This document shows, in pieces, positions 1-8,526 of a DNA stretch of 64,000 nucleotides. The first letter of the stretch is position 1. Each line of letters opens with the position of its first letter. A model generated the notes under the pieces. The model was not told the DNA's origin. It did not search any database and saw nothing but the letters and a program-made list of their open reading frames with translations. The position numbers and the translations under genes are program-made. Source of the DNA: Polynucleobacter sp. MWH-Loch1C5 (GTDB lineage Bacteria > Pseudomonadota > Gammaproteobacteria > Burkholderiales > Burkholderiaceae); the NCBI RefSeq assembly GCF_018881775.1, contig NZ_JACVPR010000001.1, forward strand, positions 1,444,318 to 1,508,317, given 5' to 3'.

Positions 1-126
1 GACCTGAGCGAAGCCGATAGCAAGCGTCGTTACCAAGCGAAGCAGAGCTTCTTAGAGTATTTGATTAATGAGCCCCAGCATAAGGGTCAGTTGAGGTATT
101 GCGGCTTTAAGAGCGCCACTCAATAA
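1..126 (+). CDS. C-terminal end of an unidentified protein (partial)
   Basis: An open frame enters from the left edge and stops with TAA at 124-126. It gives about 41 residues, beginning DLSEADSKRRYQAKQ and ending CGFKSATQ, charged and apparently soluble. I do not recognise the family from this fragment. A 7-bp inverted repeat followed by a T-run lies just downstream, which fits the end of a transcription unit. Confidence 0.5.
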   Translation, partial: DLSEADSKRRYQAKQSFLEYLINEPQHKGQLRYCGFKSATQ

Positions 127-145
127 AGCCCTATACACTTAGTGA

Positions 146-189
146 AAACCCTATAAAAACAATGAGATAAGTAAGGGTTTCTGTTTTTT
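146..189 (+). terminator. Possible intrinsic terminator after the partial gene
   Basis: AAACCCT (146-152) pairs with AGGGTTT (174-180), and a T-run follows at 183-189. The loop is long (21 nt), so the hairpin is weak. The position between the partial gene and fadD fits termination. Confidence 0.35.
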
Positions 190-214
190 AGGCCTCGGAC
201 CTACAATCGAAAGC

Positions 215-1978
215 ATGAATACAACTCATGCTAATCACTCTCACGCCCTCTGGCAAAAAGCTTATCAAGAGGCTGGCATTGTGCCTCAACTCAAAGCTCC
301 AGAGTATTCCAATCTAGCAGCGCTTGTACACGATATGTGTTTGCGCTATGCGCAACAAGACCCTAAGAAAAAGGCCTATACCTGCGTCGTACCGAACGGT
401 ATGAATGGCAATCTGACATTCAAGCAAGTCGATGAAATGTCAGATGCATTTACCGGCTATTTGCGCGGCGTATTAGGTTTGCAAGCCGGTGATCGCGTCG
501 CAGTGCAGTTGCCCAATAGTTTGTCTTACCCGATTGTTGCTTTTGGCATCATGAAAGCCGGATGTGTTTTGGTGAACACCAATCCACTCTATACCGAAAG
601 CGAGATGATTCATCAGTTCAATGATTCGGGTGCCAAAGCACTCGTGATCATTGATATGTTCGCTAATAAATTACCAGAAGTATTAGCCAAGACTCAAATC
701 AAGCATGTCGTCGTTGCGGATGTCACGGCATTTTTCCCAGCCGTTCCGCGTCGTGTGATTCGTTTAGTGCAAAAAGTTTGGAACCGTGTTTTGCCAAGTA
801 TCACTGTGCCGCATGAGCGCATTGCTAGTGCCCTGAAAAAGGGTGCGGCGACCTTGGCGCAAACCCCGGCTAAAACTTATTGGGAACATATTGGTCCCGA
901 TGAAATGGCCGTCTTGCAGTACACCGGTGGTACTACAGGGGTCAGCAAAGGAGCCGTACTCACCCACAGCAACTTATTGAACAACGTCAATCAAATGTTG
1001 GCCATGGGTGGCACCCATATGCAAATCGGTACTGAATGTGTACTCACTGCATTACCGATCTATCACATCTTTGCATTCACGGCGAACCTCCTAGGCTTCC
1101 TGGTCATTGGTGCCAGAAACATCTTGATTCCGAGCCCACGTCCAGTGCAGAACTTGCAGCGTGCGATTGAGAACTACCCAGTGACCTGGATGACTGGGGT
1201 GAACACCTTATACAACGCGCTGCTTAATGAAGAGTGGTTCTTGGCTTATCCACCCAAGCACCTTAAAGCTTCGATTGCGGGGGGTACGGCTTTGCACTTA
1301 GCTGTAGCCCAACGCTGGCGCGAAGTGACTAAGACACCGATTGCCGAAGGTTATGGTCTGACTGAAACTTCGCCCGTTGCGACATTCAATCCTTTGTCGG
1401 GTAAACCACGCAACGGTATTGGTATTCCAACACCGGGTACCGATGTGCGTTTGGTGGGAGAAGATGGTCAACTCGTTGGCATCGGTGAACCGGGTGAGAT
1501 CCAAGTCAAAGGACCTCAGGTGATGAAGGCTTATTGGCAACAAGATCAAGAGACTGCCAAAGTGCTCCATGATGGTTGGTTAGCTACGGGTGATGTGGCC
1601 ATGATGGATGAAGAGGGCTATCTGCGCATTGTGGATCGTAAGAAAGACATGATCTTGGTTTCAGGTTTTAACGTCTACCCCAATGAGGTTGAAGACGTCA
1701 TCGCCCAAATGGATGCTGTATTGGAAGTAGCAGTAGTCGGTGTCCCAGACCCAGTCAGTGGTGAAGCAGTGCGTGCTTATGTCGTACCTAATCCTGAGCA
1801 TGATGGCGAGCTCAAGACAGCAGATGTAATTGCACATTGCAAATCACAACTCACCAACTACAAGGTGCCACATCAAGTTTTGATTCGTCATGACTTGCCG
1901 AAAACACCCATTGGTAAGGTCTTACGTAAGACTCTCAGAGCAGAAGCCTTGGCTGAGATGGGTGCACCCAGACAATAA
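215..1978 (+). CDS. fadD: Long-chain-fatty-acid--CoA ligase
   Basis: The 587-residue protein activates long-chain fatty acids to acyl-CoA via an acyl-adenylate, feeding beta-oxidation and lipid synthesis. It carries the ANL-superfamily signatures in order: the AMP/ATP loop YTGGTTGVSKG near residue 235, the adenylate motif GYGLTETSP near 380, and the hinge and fatty-acyl signature DRKKDMILVSGFNVYPNEVEDV-type near 475. The C-terminal catalytic lysine region is PKTPIGKVLRK. Length is slightly above the usual 550-565. The next gene, a transporter, starts 18 bp downstream and may be co-transcribed. The exact acyl-chain preference cannot be read from sequence. Confidence 0.9.
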   Translation: MNTTHANHSHALWQKAYQEAGIVPQLKAPEYSNLAALVHDMCLRYAQQDPKKKAYTCVVPNGMNGNLTFKQVDEMSDAFTGYLRGVLGLQAGDRVAVQLPNSLSYPIVAFGIMKAGCVLVNTNPLYTESEMIHQFNDSGAKALVIIDMFANKLPEVLAKTQIKHVVVADVTAFFPAVPRRVIRLVQKVWNRVLPSITVPHERIASALKKGAATLAQTPAKTYWEHIGPDEMAVLQYTGGTTGVSKGAVLTHSNLLNNVNQMLAMGGTHMQIGTECVLTALPIYHIFAFTANLLGFLVIGARNILIPSPRPVQNLQRAIENYPVTWMTGVNTLYNALLNEEWFLAYPPKHLKASIAGGTALHLAVAQRWREVTKTPIAEGYGLTETSPVATFNPLSGKPRNGIGIPTPGTDVRLVGEDGQLVGIGEPGEIQVKGPQVMKAYWQQDQETAKVLHDGWLATGDVAMMDEEGYLRIVDRKKDMILVSGFNVYPNEVEDVIAQMDAVLEVAVVGVPDPVSGEAVRAYVVPNPEHDGELKTADVIAHCKSQLTNYKVPHQVLIRHDLPKTPIGKVLRKTLRAEALAEMGAPRQ

Positions 1979-1996
1979 CAAGATAGAAAGAACACT

Positions 1997-2899
1997 ATGG
2001 TTACCGAATTCGAGACAAAACTACTAGGCATGATGATGATCATCATCATGCTGGGCATGGGAGCATCCTTGACCTGGCGTGATTTCCTCATTTCATTCCG
2101 TAAGCCCAAGCGCCTGATATTGGGTTTGTTTTTGCAATATGGTTTGATGTCTTTCATTGGCTTTAGCTTGGTTAAGCTCTTGGGCTTGCCACCAGCAATT
2201 GCGATTGGTCTGATTTTGATGAGCTGTATGCCAGGGGGTACAACCTCTAACATCTTTACTTACTTCTGTAAGGGTGATTTGGCGCTCTCGATCATGATGA
2301 CTTGTGTATCTACGCTTGCCGCCTTAGTGATGGTGCCTGCAACCATTGCTTTCTATTCTAATTTGGCAGGCTTCTCGGGAGACTATGTCATCCCCGCAGA
2401 AAACGTCGCTCAAGTCCTGGTAGTCTTGCTAGTGCCTACGGTCATTGGTGTGATACTGCGTAAGCTCAATGCTAACGTGGGAGCAACCGTTGAACTTATT
2501 GGTGCTGCCTTTGGCGTCGGCGTGATTCTTTTCCTAGTGGTCACATGGATCCCCCGTAACTATCAGCTACTTCTTGATACGCCTATAACAGTCTACGCAG
2601 GTGCTATTGGGCTTGGTTTGATTGGTATGTTAGCGACTTACTACATTTCGCGTGGCGCAAGAGAAGATAAGAACCGTGCGCGCACGATTGCTCTTGAGAT
2701 TGGTATTCAAAATGGTCCTCTGGCGATTTTGATCGTGACCCTCAATATCACTGGCCCTAATCAGCAAGATGTACTTTTAATCCCCGTCTTGTATTCACTG
2801 TTTATTGTGGTGAATTCTACGATTTTGACATTCTTCTTTAGACGTAAAGCTGATGAAGAGGCTGCGGCACGTGACCGTGCCAAATTAGCAAAAGCCTAG
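1997..2899 (+). CDS. Bile acid:sodium symporter (BASS) family transporter
   Basis: The 300-residue protein is almost entirely hydrophobic, with about nine to ten predicted membrane segments. It has the BASS-family core MSCMPGGTTSNIFTYFCKGD, the conserved region preceding the discontinuous helices of the sodium/organic-anion symporters, and a second family-typical stretch EIGIQNGPLAI. It probably imports an organic acid with sodium in the inner membrane; the substrate is unknown. It lies 18 bp after fadD in the same direction, which suggests a shared transcript, but bile acid itself is unlikely to be the natural substrate. Confidence 0.8.
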   Translation: MVTEFETKLLGMMMIIIMLGMGASLTWRDFLISFRKPKRLILGLFLQYGLMSFIGFSLVKLLGLPPAIAIGLILMSCMPGGTTSNIFTYFCKGDLALSIMMTCVSTLAALVMVPATIAFYSNLAGFSGDYVIPAENVAQVLVVLLVPTVIGVILRKLNANVGATVELIGAAFGVGVILFLVVTWIPRNYQLLLDTPITVYAGAIGLGLIGMLATYYISRGAREDKNRARTIALEIGIQNGPLAILIVTLNITGPNQQDVLLIPVLYSLFIVVNSTILTFFFRRKADEEAAARDRAKLAKA

Positions 2900-2902
2900 T
2901 AA

Positions 2903-3289
2903 TCACTGCGGAGTGGCTGGAACTAATTTCCAGCCCTCTGCGCAGACTTGCACATAGGGATAGTAAGTCTGAGTCGAGGCACAGTAATACCAAACCGGTG
3001 GCAGATTTTGTGCCAAAAGCGGTTGAGGGGGTACTACAAGCACCGGAGGTGCTGTATAAACCGGGCTTGGATAAACGGGTTGAGCATAGACCCAGCGCGG
3101 CTGGGTCAGGGCATAAGTCACGACACCGCCAGCGATAAAGGGACCCACCCAGTGACTGGTACGATGGTAATGACCCCGATGGCCACCATGAGCTTCAGCA
3201 GGGCTGGCAATCATTGAGCCTAAACTCAGGAGGCTGATGGCCAAGAGTGTTTGTGTAGCCTGACGGATGATCGCTTGTTTCATATTCAC
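2903..3289 (-). CDS. Small secreted His/Pro/Tyr-rich protein
   Basis: A 128-residue protein with an N-terminal signal peptide (hydrophobic LLAISLLSLGSMIASPAEA, predicted cleavage near residue 33). A His/Gly patch (HGGHRGHYHR) follows, then a short hydrophobic segment and a Pro/Tyr/Val-rich middle. The C-terminal YYCASTQTYYPYVQVCAEGW has two cysteines that could form a disulfide. Similar small exported proteins are common in Burkholderiales, but I know of no function. It is convergent with the BASS transporter (3 bp gap). Confidence 0.65.
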   Translation of the reverse strand: MNMKQAIIRQATQTLLAISLLSLGSMIASPAEAHGGHRGHYHRTSHWVGPFIAGGVVTYALTQPRWVYAQPVYPSPVYTAPPVLVVPPQPLLAQNLPPVWYYCASTQTYYPYVQVCAEGWKLVPATPQ

Positions 3290-3422
3290 CTCTTTTGGCA
3301 GGATGCCAAGGATATGCCCATAACGTAGTTCAAGCGTCTAAGTTGACATCTTTTTACTCATCAAAAGCCCTGTGCCAGTGTTATATTGCAAGCGTTTGAT
3401 TTCAATTGCTTTTAGGAAAGAT

Positions 3423-4199
3423 ATGCTGAAAAAAATAATTTTGGGTTTCATTATTTTTCTAATCTTCATCATGGGCTTTACCGTCTATGGTATTTATCAG
3501 TTAGATAGTTTGGTCAAGCAAGCGATTCAGAGTTATGGCAGTGAAGCAGTGGCTAGCAAGGTCACTGTGGGTGATGTGAACGTCAATCTTAAAGAAGCCA
3601 AAGTCTCGATTCGTGATTTGCAGGTCGCTAACCCCGATGGCTTTACTCAGGCTCAGGCCCTCCAAGCCAAGCAAGTCGAAATTCTTTTAGATAAAGATAA
3701 ATTAGGTACGGATTTAATTGTGGTGCGTAGCGTCCTGGTGACAAAGCCGATGATTGTCTATGAATACCAGAATAAAAAAGATAACCTCAGCATTTTGCAA
3801 AAAAATGCTGAGGCATACGCGCAGCGTATACAAAAAGAAGCCCCAGTCACACCGGCTGATCCCAAAGTCGCTAAGGCGCAAAGTACTCGCTTAATTATTC
3901 AAAGTGTCGAGATTCAGAAACCAGAATTAGTGCTCCAAGACACTCGATTGGCTGATAAACCGGTTCAGATTGATTTGCCGGATATTCGTTTAAAGCAAAT
4001 AGATTCTGAAAAAGGAGTCAGTGCCGCTGAGTTAAGTGCCCAACTCATGGAATCTTTATTTACGGAATCGCGTCGCTCGATCAGTAATCACGCGCCCACA
4101 GTGCTATTTGAGGCAGGTGAAAAACTCAAAGAGGCGGAGTCCCAAATCAAAAGTCAGGGCGATAAGTTATTACAGGAACTCAAGAGTCTATTTCGCTAA
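3423..4199 (+). CDS. Membrane-anchored AsmA/DUF748-like envelope protein
   Basis: The ORF track starts at 3372, but ATG at 3423 has a good AGGAAAG Shine-Dalgarno and immediately gives a basic-hydrophobic anchor (MLKKIILGFIIFLIFIMGF), so I use that start (258 residues). The rest is periplasmic: a beta-rich stretch with VGDVNVNLKEAKVSIRDLQVANPDGF, typical of AsmA-like or DUF748 proteins that bridge the envelope, then a Lys/Gln-rich helical tail. A role in envelope lipid or protein transport is a family-level guess only. Confidence 0.6.
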   Translation: MLKKIILGFIIFLIFIMGFTVYGIYQLDSLVKQAIQSYGSEAVASKVTVGDVNVNLKEAKVSIRDLQVANPDGFTQAQALQAKQVEILLDKDKLGTDLIVVRSVLVTKPMIVYEYQNKKDNLSILQKNAEAYAQRIQKEAPVTPADPKVAKAQSTRLIIQSVEIQKPELVLQDTRLADKPVQIDLPDIRLKQIDSEKGVSAAELSAQLMESLFTESRRSISNHAPTVLFEAGEKLKEAESQIKSQGDKLLQELKSLFR

Positions 4200-4215
4200 A
4201 ACGCTGATGCGGTGA

Positions 4216-4317
4216 TTAGCTCTACGTGATATCACCGAATTGCTCGATCAAGGGGTGCTGACGCGCTCCTCATCCTCGGGTAGAAGTGCTAGCTATGACT
4301 TGAGCTCTCTGAAGTAA
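4216..4317 (+). pseudogene. Remnant of a Fic-family protein C-terminus
   Basis: In the frame starting at 4201, translation after an in-frame TGA (4213-4215) reads LALRDITELLDQGVL followed by a Ser/Gly/Arg loop and SYDLSSLK, ending in TAA at 4315-4317. This matches the winged-helix tail seen at the C-terminus of Fic/DOC-family AMPylation proteins (pattern SRDLxELxxxGxLxxxGxGRSxxYxL). No Fic catalytic core is present nearby, so only the last ~33 codons survive. It marks the scar of a lost accessory gene between the AsmA-like gene and oxyR. Confidence 0.55.
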
Positions 4318-4400
4318 TTCCCGTAAATCGATTAAATCAACATATTTAATCGAATTCATCTATCATGTAAATTCCAGTGTTATAGATAACTGAGGTTTTC

Positions 4401-5351
4401 ATGGCTGCACTTCCTTCGCTGCGTCAATTACGCTATTTAGTGGCTGTAGCGCAACATCTGAACTTCACCAAAGCGGCTGAAGCTTGCTTCGTGAGCCAAT
4501 CGACACTCAGTACTGGGCTCAAAGAGCTTGAGCAGACCATGGGCGTGCAATTGATTGAGCGAGATCGACAAAATGTGTCTGTCACTCCAGTCGGTGAAGA
4601 GGTAGTCGCGCGTGCGATTCAATTATTAGCCGGCGCAGAAGATCTCATTGAGTACACCCATCACACCGGACATGCCATGACCGGCACCATCAAGTTAGGT
4701 GCTATTCCGACGATTGCGCCATTTTTATTGCCTCAAGTGATACCGATGATTCGCCAAGAGTATCCGGATTTAAGAATAGCTTTACGCGAAGACTTAACTG
4801 CCAACTTATTGCAAAGGGTCGTTGACCACCAGCTTGATTTTGCATTGATTGCGCTACCTTATGACACAGAAGGTTTACTGGTCAAAGAGCTGTATGCCGA
4901 TGAGTTTTGGTTGACCGCCCCCCAAGGCGATCCTGCTTTGCAGGAAGAGGAAGTCACAGTACCCGCCAAAATGGCCGAACGACTTTTATTGCTCGAAGAA
5001 GGGCATTGTCTGCGTGAACATAGTTTACGAGCTTGTCGTAAAAAAGAAGTCGCCAATGCCGATGGTTTGGAGGCAACCAGTCTTTTAACCCTGGTCCAAA
5101 TGGTTGAGTCGGGTCTAGGCATTACCTTATTGCCAGAGATGGCTGTTCGTTCTGGGATTCTGAACAACACCCATTTGCAAGCGCGCCCATTGTCCGCTCC
5201 TGCACCTAAGCGTGGCATTGCTCTGGTAGCGCGTCAAACCACTGCCAGAATCGATGAGTTTTTAGCCATCGCACAAATGATCATAGAAATTCATTGGCAT
5301 GTACAGAAAAAGACTCAAGCTCAAAGTGTGAGTGGGAAGAGTGCCCGCTAA
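4401..5351 (+). CDS. oxyR: LysR-type hydrogen peroxide sensor and regulator OxyR
   Basis: A 316-residue LysR-family regulator with the HTH at about residues 8-65 (LRYLVAVAQHLNFTKAAEACFVSQSTLS) and a substrate-binding-like effector domain. The peroxide-sensing pair is present: Cys203 and Cys212 in GHCLREHSLRAC, equivalent to E. coli Cys199/Cys208, which form a disulfide on oxidation. It therefore should activate catalase and peroxiredoxin genes. None of those targets is adjacent; the downstream gene is a convergent queuosine-precursor transporter. The start ATG at 4401 follows TGAGG. Confidence 0.88.
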   Translation: MAALPSLRQLRYLVAVAQHLNFTKAAEACFVSQSTLSTGLKELEQTMGVQLIERDRQNVSVTPVGEEVVARAIQLLAGAEDLIEYTHHTGHAMTGTIKLGAIPTIAPFLLPQVIPMIRQEYPDLRIALREDLTANLLQRVVDHQLDFALIALPYDTEGLLVKELYADEFWLTAPQGDPALQEEEVTVPAKMAERLLLLEEGHCLREHSLRACRKKEVANADGLEATSLLTLVQMVESGLGITLLPEMAVRSGILNNTHLQARPLSAPAPKRGIALVARQTTARIDEFLAIAQMIIEIHWHVQKKTQAQSVSGKSAR

Positions 5352-5370
5352 CTGCTACAAGATGCTAGAA

Positions 5371-5394
5371 GAAAATTTAGACTTTGAGTCTAAA
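5371..5394 (-). terminator. Intrinsic terminator of the yhhQ-like gene
   Basis: TTTAGACT and AGTCTAAA (5376-5394) form an 8-bp perfect stem with a 3-nt loop, overlapping the stop codon of the minus-strand transporter gene. On the minus strand it is followed by ATTTTC. It could also act on the convergent oxyR transcript. Confidence 0.5.
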
Positions 5395-6084
5395 GGGTGT
5401 GAAATTCGTGTGATAGTCGTAATAGTCTTCTGACTCCTTACGTTTGAGCCAAGCAATCACGCGGTAGGTCACAGGGGTCATTAATATTTCCCAGGAGGTC
5501 TTCAGCACATACTGAGCCAGCGCCACCGCAATAACTTGCTCGGTCGGCCAAATGGCATAAAACGCCATGAAGTAAAAAATAGAAGAATCAATCGCTTCGC
5601 CCACCGCTGTTGAGCCTATCGTGCGCATCCAGAGATGTTGGCCTTGCGTTAAGATTTTCATCTTCGCCATCACATAGGCATTAGCAAGACTACCGCACCA
5701 GAAAGCCAACATCGAGGCGGCAATAATGCGCCAAGTATTGCCAAAGACAGTTTCTAAACCGATTTGGTACTGACGCATATAGTCGTTATCGGCCGGTGGT
5801 AATTGAATCACCACGACAGACATGAAAGCGGCAAATAAAAGCGCGGCAAAACCGGCCCACACCGCACGGCGATCATGCCCGTAGCCGTAGACCTCGGTGA
5901 GGATGTCGCCAAATAAATAAGTGATGGGGAAAAATAAAATACCAGCACCAAAGACAGTCATCCCGAGGATGGGTAAATCCACCACGGCTGCTTTACCTGC
6001 ACCAATCAAGTTGGAGCACAGTAAAGCGGTGACAAAAGCCGCTAGGAGTAGATCGTAATATTTGTAATGGCGCTTGGCTTGCAT
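5377..6084 (-). CDS. Queuosine precursor transporter (YhhQ/QPTR family)
   Basis: The 235-residue integral membrane protein belongs to the DUF165/YhhQ family, which imports queuosine precursors (preQ0/preQ1) for tRNA wobble modification. Recognisable family stretches are YKYYDLLLAAFVTALLCSNLIGAGK at the N-terminus, FFPITYLFGDILTEVYGY around residue 55, and GSTAVGEAIDSSIFY near 155. It has about six to seven hydrophobic segments. It is a single gene convergent with oxyR and ends in a hairpin overlapping its stop codon. Confidence 0.85.
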   Translation of the reverse strand: MQAKRHYKYYDLLLAAFVTALLCSNLIGAGKAAVVDLPILGMTVFGAGILFFPITYLFGDILTEVYGYGHDRRAVWAGFAALLFAAFMSVVVIQLPPADNDYMRQYQIGLETVFGNTWRIIAASMLAFWCGSLANAYVMAKMKILTQGQHLWMRTIGSTAVGEAIDSSIFYFMAFYAIWPTEQVIAVALAQYVLKTSWEILMTPVTYRVIAWLKRKESEDYYDYHTNFTPFRLKV

Positions 6085-6117
6085 CTGGTCATCATAGACC
6101 TAGATGCAAAACTCTGC

Positions 6118-6552
6118 TTAGGGGTTTAAAAAATCACCGGAACGAATACGTGTTAGATATTTGACATCTTTAGCGTATTCATAAATATGAGCCGTGTATG
6201 TTTGTTCGTTTTCAATGAGGTGAACAGTGCTCACAATCCGATCGTATTCATGGGGGCGCAGGTCAGTCATACTGCATTCTTCAAAGGCGTCAAGTTTGGC
6301 TAACAGTGGTGCTAGTGCATCTTCAGCAATTTCATAAAGCTCACCGATGACTTGATCGTCTGGATTTTCTGAGCCGATCGCGGCAGGGTAGAAAGATACT
6401 TGATAGAGTTGTGCTTGCCAACGAGCTAAACCTAAACAACGACCTATGCTTTGTATCTCGGTGCGCATCGCGCGCCCTTGTTCTTGAGGCGCTTGGCTTC
6501 TTAATGTGCCGTATACGAATAAATAAGACCAACGCATGACACTCTCATTCAC
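6118..6552 (-). CDS. Gamma-glutamylcyclotransferase-like (GGCT/AIG2) protein
   Basis: A 144-residue protein that opens with the family hallmark YLFVYGTLRS (residues ~10-19), the substrate-binding YGTL loop of the gamma-glutamylcyclotransferase fold. VIGELYEIAEDALAPLLAKLDAFEEC follows; its glutamate-containing DxFE region is where the general acid/base of the fold normally lies. It may act on gamma-glutamyl or similar amides; the true substrate is unknown. First of a run of minus-strand small genes (6118-7699). Confidence 0.7.
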   Translation of the reverse strand: MNESVMRWSYLFVYGTLRSQAPQEQGRAMRTEIQSIGRCLGLARWQAQLYQVSFYPAAIGSENPDDQVIGELYEIAEDALAPLLAKLDAFEECSMTDLRPHEYDRIVSTVHLIENEQTYTAHIYEYAKDVKYLTRIRSGDFLNP

Positions 6553-6571
6553 AAAAAAGACTTAGATATGC

Positions 6572-6934
6572 CTAGGAATCTTTTAACGCCTCATGAATAC
6601 TCGGAAAGCAAGTCAAGAAGAGATAACTTGGATATTGCTCGGGCTTCATGCCGTCGAGATTGGCAAATACTTCTTCACGGATCTTACCAATCGTATGAGA
6701 GTCTGTTGCCGCCAAGGCGCTCACAAGACGGGCGGCTAGAGAATCTTTTTCCATATCAATACCATGTTGCATTTTGATATTCGCTAAAAATGATCCATAA
6801 GTACTCGCAAATTGCATATCGCAAACAAAACCGTGATGAGTACTCGGATGTTGTTGTGACAAAGTCACTGCTAATTGTTGGCAATCGCTAAATACAGCGC
6901 GTAGTTTTTGCAAGATTTCGGCAGAGGGATTCAT
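6572..6934 (-). CDS. Hypothetical protein, co-transcribed with the YchJ-like gene
   Basis: A 120-residue soluble, mostly helical protein without a signal peptide or recognised motif. Its ATG overlaps the end of the upstream YchJ-like gene by 4 bp (6931-6934), which indicates translational coupling. Cysteines occur at QLAV-flanking DCQQ, GFVCDMQ and LTCFPS but form no metal-binding pattern. I do not recognise its family. Confidence 0.65.
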   Translation of the reverse strand: MNPSAEILQKLRAVFSDCQQLAVTLSQQHPSTHHGFVCDMQFASTYGSFLANIKMQHGIDMEKDSLAARLVSALAATDSHTIGKIREEVFANLDGMKPEQYPSYLFLTCFPSIHEALKDS

Positions 6935-7344
6935 GATGCTATTTTATCGGGAAACTCACCGTTCAGGTAATACCAGCGGCTCTCTTGCCGGACAAAGCGA
7001 CTGACTTCATGTAAGCGATAAGCCTTGCCATTGATTTTGTATATGGCAAGAAACTCTACGAGTCCTGACTCGCCGCTAGGCTCTATTTCACTGCGATAGA
7101 TTTTTAAGCTCTGCCAGCGGGGCCGTTCATCTTGAGCATCGTCATCGAGTGTGGCTGGACGCGTACTCGGATGCCATGTGTCTAATACATAATCATGAAG
7201 ACCTAGGGCATAGGCGCTATAGCGTGAACGCATCAATAATTCAGGACTACTTGCAGCAGTACCTTGATGCCACACTTGGCAACAACTGACATAGTCAGCT
7301 CCACCGCAAGGGCAGGGTATAGAGGTCTTCAATGTTTTAGCCAT
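6931..7344 (-). CDS. YchJ-family (UPF0225) protein with SEC-C zinc motif
   Basis: The 137-residue protein starts with the SEC-C-like metal motif PCPCGGADYVSCCQVWHQG (residues ~10-28). The UPF0225/YchJ core follows: SPELLMRSRYSAYALGLHDYVLDTWHPSTRP, an NTF2-like fold. The SEC-C motif binds zinc in SecA and related proteins; the cellular role of YchJ proteins is not known. It overlaps the following hypothetical gene by 4 bp. Confidence 0.8.
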   Translation of the reverse strand: MAKTLKTSIPCPCGGADYVSCCQVWHQGTAASSPELLMRSRYSAYALGLHDYVLDTWHPSTRPATLDDDAQDERPRWQSLKIYRSEIEPSGESGLVEFLAIYKINGKAYRLHEVSRFVRQESRWYYLNGEFPDKIAS

Positions 7345-7354
7345 ACCGCATTAT

Positions 7355-7699
7355 TCAATGAAACTCATTGGTGTCAGTATTTTTACCTCCCCGAGATTTA
7401 CGCGAGCGGGTTTGCGCAACAGAGACTTCGACGCTCTGAGTGGGATTGATTTCATGCCAAGTCATCAATATGTCACGTTTGAGATAAATCATGATTTGTG
7501 ACAACTTGCGTTTAGAGGGCTTAGGCAAAGTCTCGCGAGCAAAAAACATGCGAGCTAACTCTTGATTGAGCATTTGTTCGGCATGCATGATGGCTTCAGA
7601 AAGACTGTGACCGATGGCGAGCAGATCAGGAAAGTCGCTCAAGCTAATCAGATAATCTCCTCGAGCGGTTTGTTCTACGGTGGCAGGGTAAGCAAACAT
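7355..7699 (-). CDS. Solitary HicB-like protein
   Basis: The 114-residue protein has a HicB-type N-terminal fold: FAYPATVEQTARGDYLISLSDFPDLLAIGHSLSEAIMHAEQMLNQEL matches the antitoxin pattern (YPA...gdYxvsFpDlP...GxsleEAxxxAxexL). No HicA double-stranded RNA-binding toxin gene lies on either side, and the C-terminus ends in a basic, low-complexity tail (TRSRKSRGGKNTD) rather than a clear HTH or RHH. It could be an orphan antitoxin or a repurposed domain. Confidence 0.6.
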   Translation of the reverse strand: MFAYPATVEQTARGDYLISLSDFPDLLAIGHSLSEAIMHAEQMLNQELARMFFARETLPKPSKRKLSQIMIYLKRDILMTWHEINPTQSVEVSVAQTRSRKSRGGKNTDTNEFH

Positions 7700-7900
7700 G
7701 GTTTTCTCATAAAAATCTCGAGTCTAGGCAAGCCCCCATAGCAAAGCAAATCTGTAAAAAAGACCTTTTGTGAGGTAGTGACAAAAACTTTCCTAAGTAA
7801 ATCAATTGGGTATATATTGCGAACATTCAGAAATAAGAAAAATGACAGATAAGTCTTACGCAAAAATAAGTATTAACCTACAGAGGATTCAGAAAACAAT

Positions 7901-8524
7901 ATGACTCAAGATCATTCCAGCGTGACAGTCGTGAGTGAGCGCCCCATACAGTTTCAGGGGAACCGCTTGGCGGCATGGTTACTCAAGCGTTTAGGGTGGA
8001 CTCTGTACTTTGATGGATTGCCTGGCCCTCATGGTGTGATGGTGGTCTATCCGCATACCTCTAACTGGGATTTTTTTATTGGCTTATTGGCGAAATGGGC
8101 GATGGGTCTACAGATTCAGTTTTTAGCGAAAGACTCGCTCTTTAAGATTCCTTTGGTCGGTGCTTGGTTGCGTTATCTTGGTGGCATCGCTGTCGTGCGT
8201 TCTAGTCCACAAGGGTATGTGCAAGATATGGCGAGTTCAATGTTAGCCCGTGAATATGCTTGGGTGGTCATTACCCCCGAGGGTACCCGTCAACGCACGC
8301 CCGGTTGGCGCAGCGGTTTTTATCGCCTAGCCACGCTCGCCAATATTCCCGTAGGTTTAGCATTTATAGATTACCGCCATAAAGAGATTGGTGTGAAACA
8401 TTTCATACAACTGTCTCAGAATGAAGATCTAGACCTAGACACAATAAGACAAGAGTATGCCGAGCGCGCTGGGTTTCATCCTGAAGATGCAGCGCCCATT
8501 ACTTTTTGGACGCCGCGCTCATAG
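7901..8524 (+). CDS. Lysophospholipid/1-acylglycerol-3-phosphate acyltransferase family protein
   Basis: The 207-residue protein has the acyltransferase catalytic HX4D motif as HTSNWD (residues ~50-55) and a second block ITPEGTRQRTPGWRSGFYRLA, the acceptor-binding EGTR motif. FLAKDSLFKIPLVGAWLRYLGGIAVVR lies between them, as in PlsC-like enzymes. It probably transfers acyl chains to a lysophospholipid at the inner membrane; it is shorter than the main PlsC (about 240-250). The start ATG follows CAGAGGA-type purines. Confidence 0.8.
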   Translation: MTQDHSSVTVVSERPIQFQGNRLAAWLLKRLGWTLYFDGLPGPHGVMVVYPHTSNWDFFIGLLAKWAMGLQIQFLAKDSLFKIPLVGAWLRYLGGIAVVRSSPQGYVQDMASSMLAREYAWVVITPEGTRQRTPGWRSGFYRLATLANIPVGLAFIDYRHKEIGVKHFIQLSQNEDLDLDTIRQEYAERAGFHPEDAAPITFWTPRS

Positions 8525-8526
8525 TG

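Noticed and set aside
7675-7863. 62-residue minus-strand ORF upstream of the HicB-like gene, considered as a possible HicA remnant
   Set aside because: The translation is Leu/Phe/Val-rich with no HicA motif (no double-stranded RNA-binding fold residues or catalytic His).
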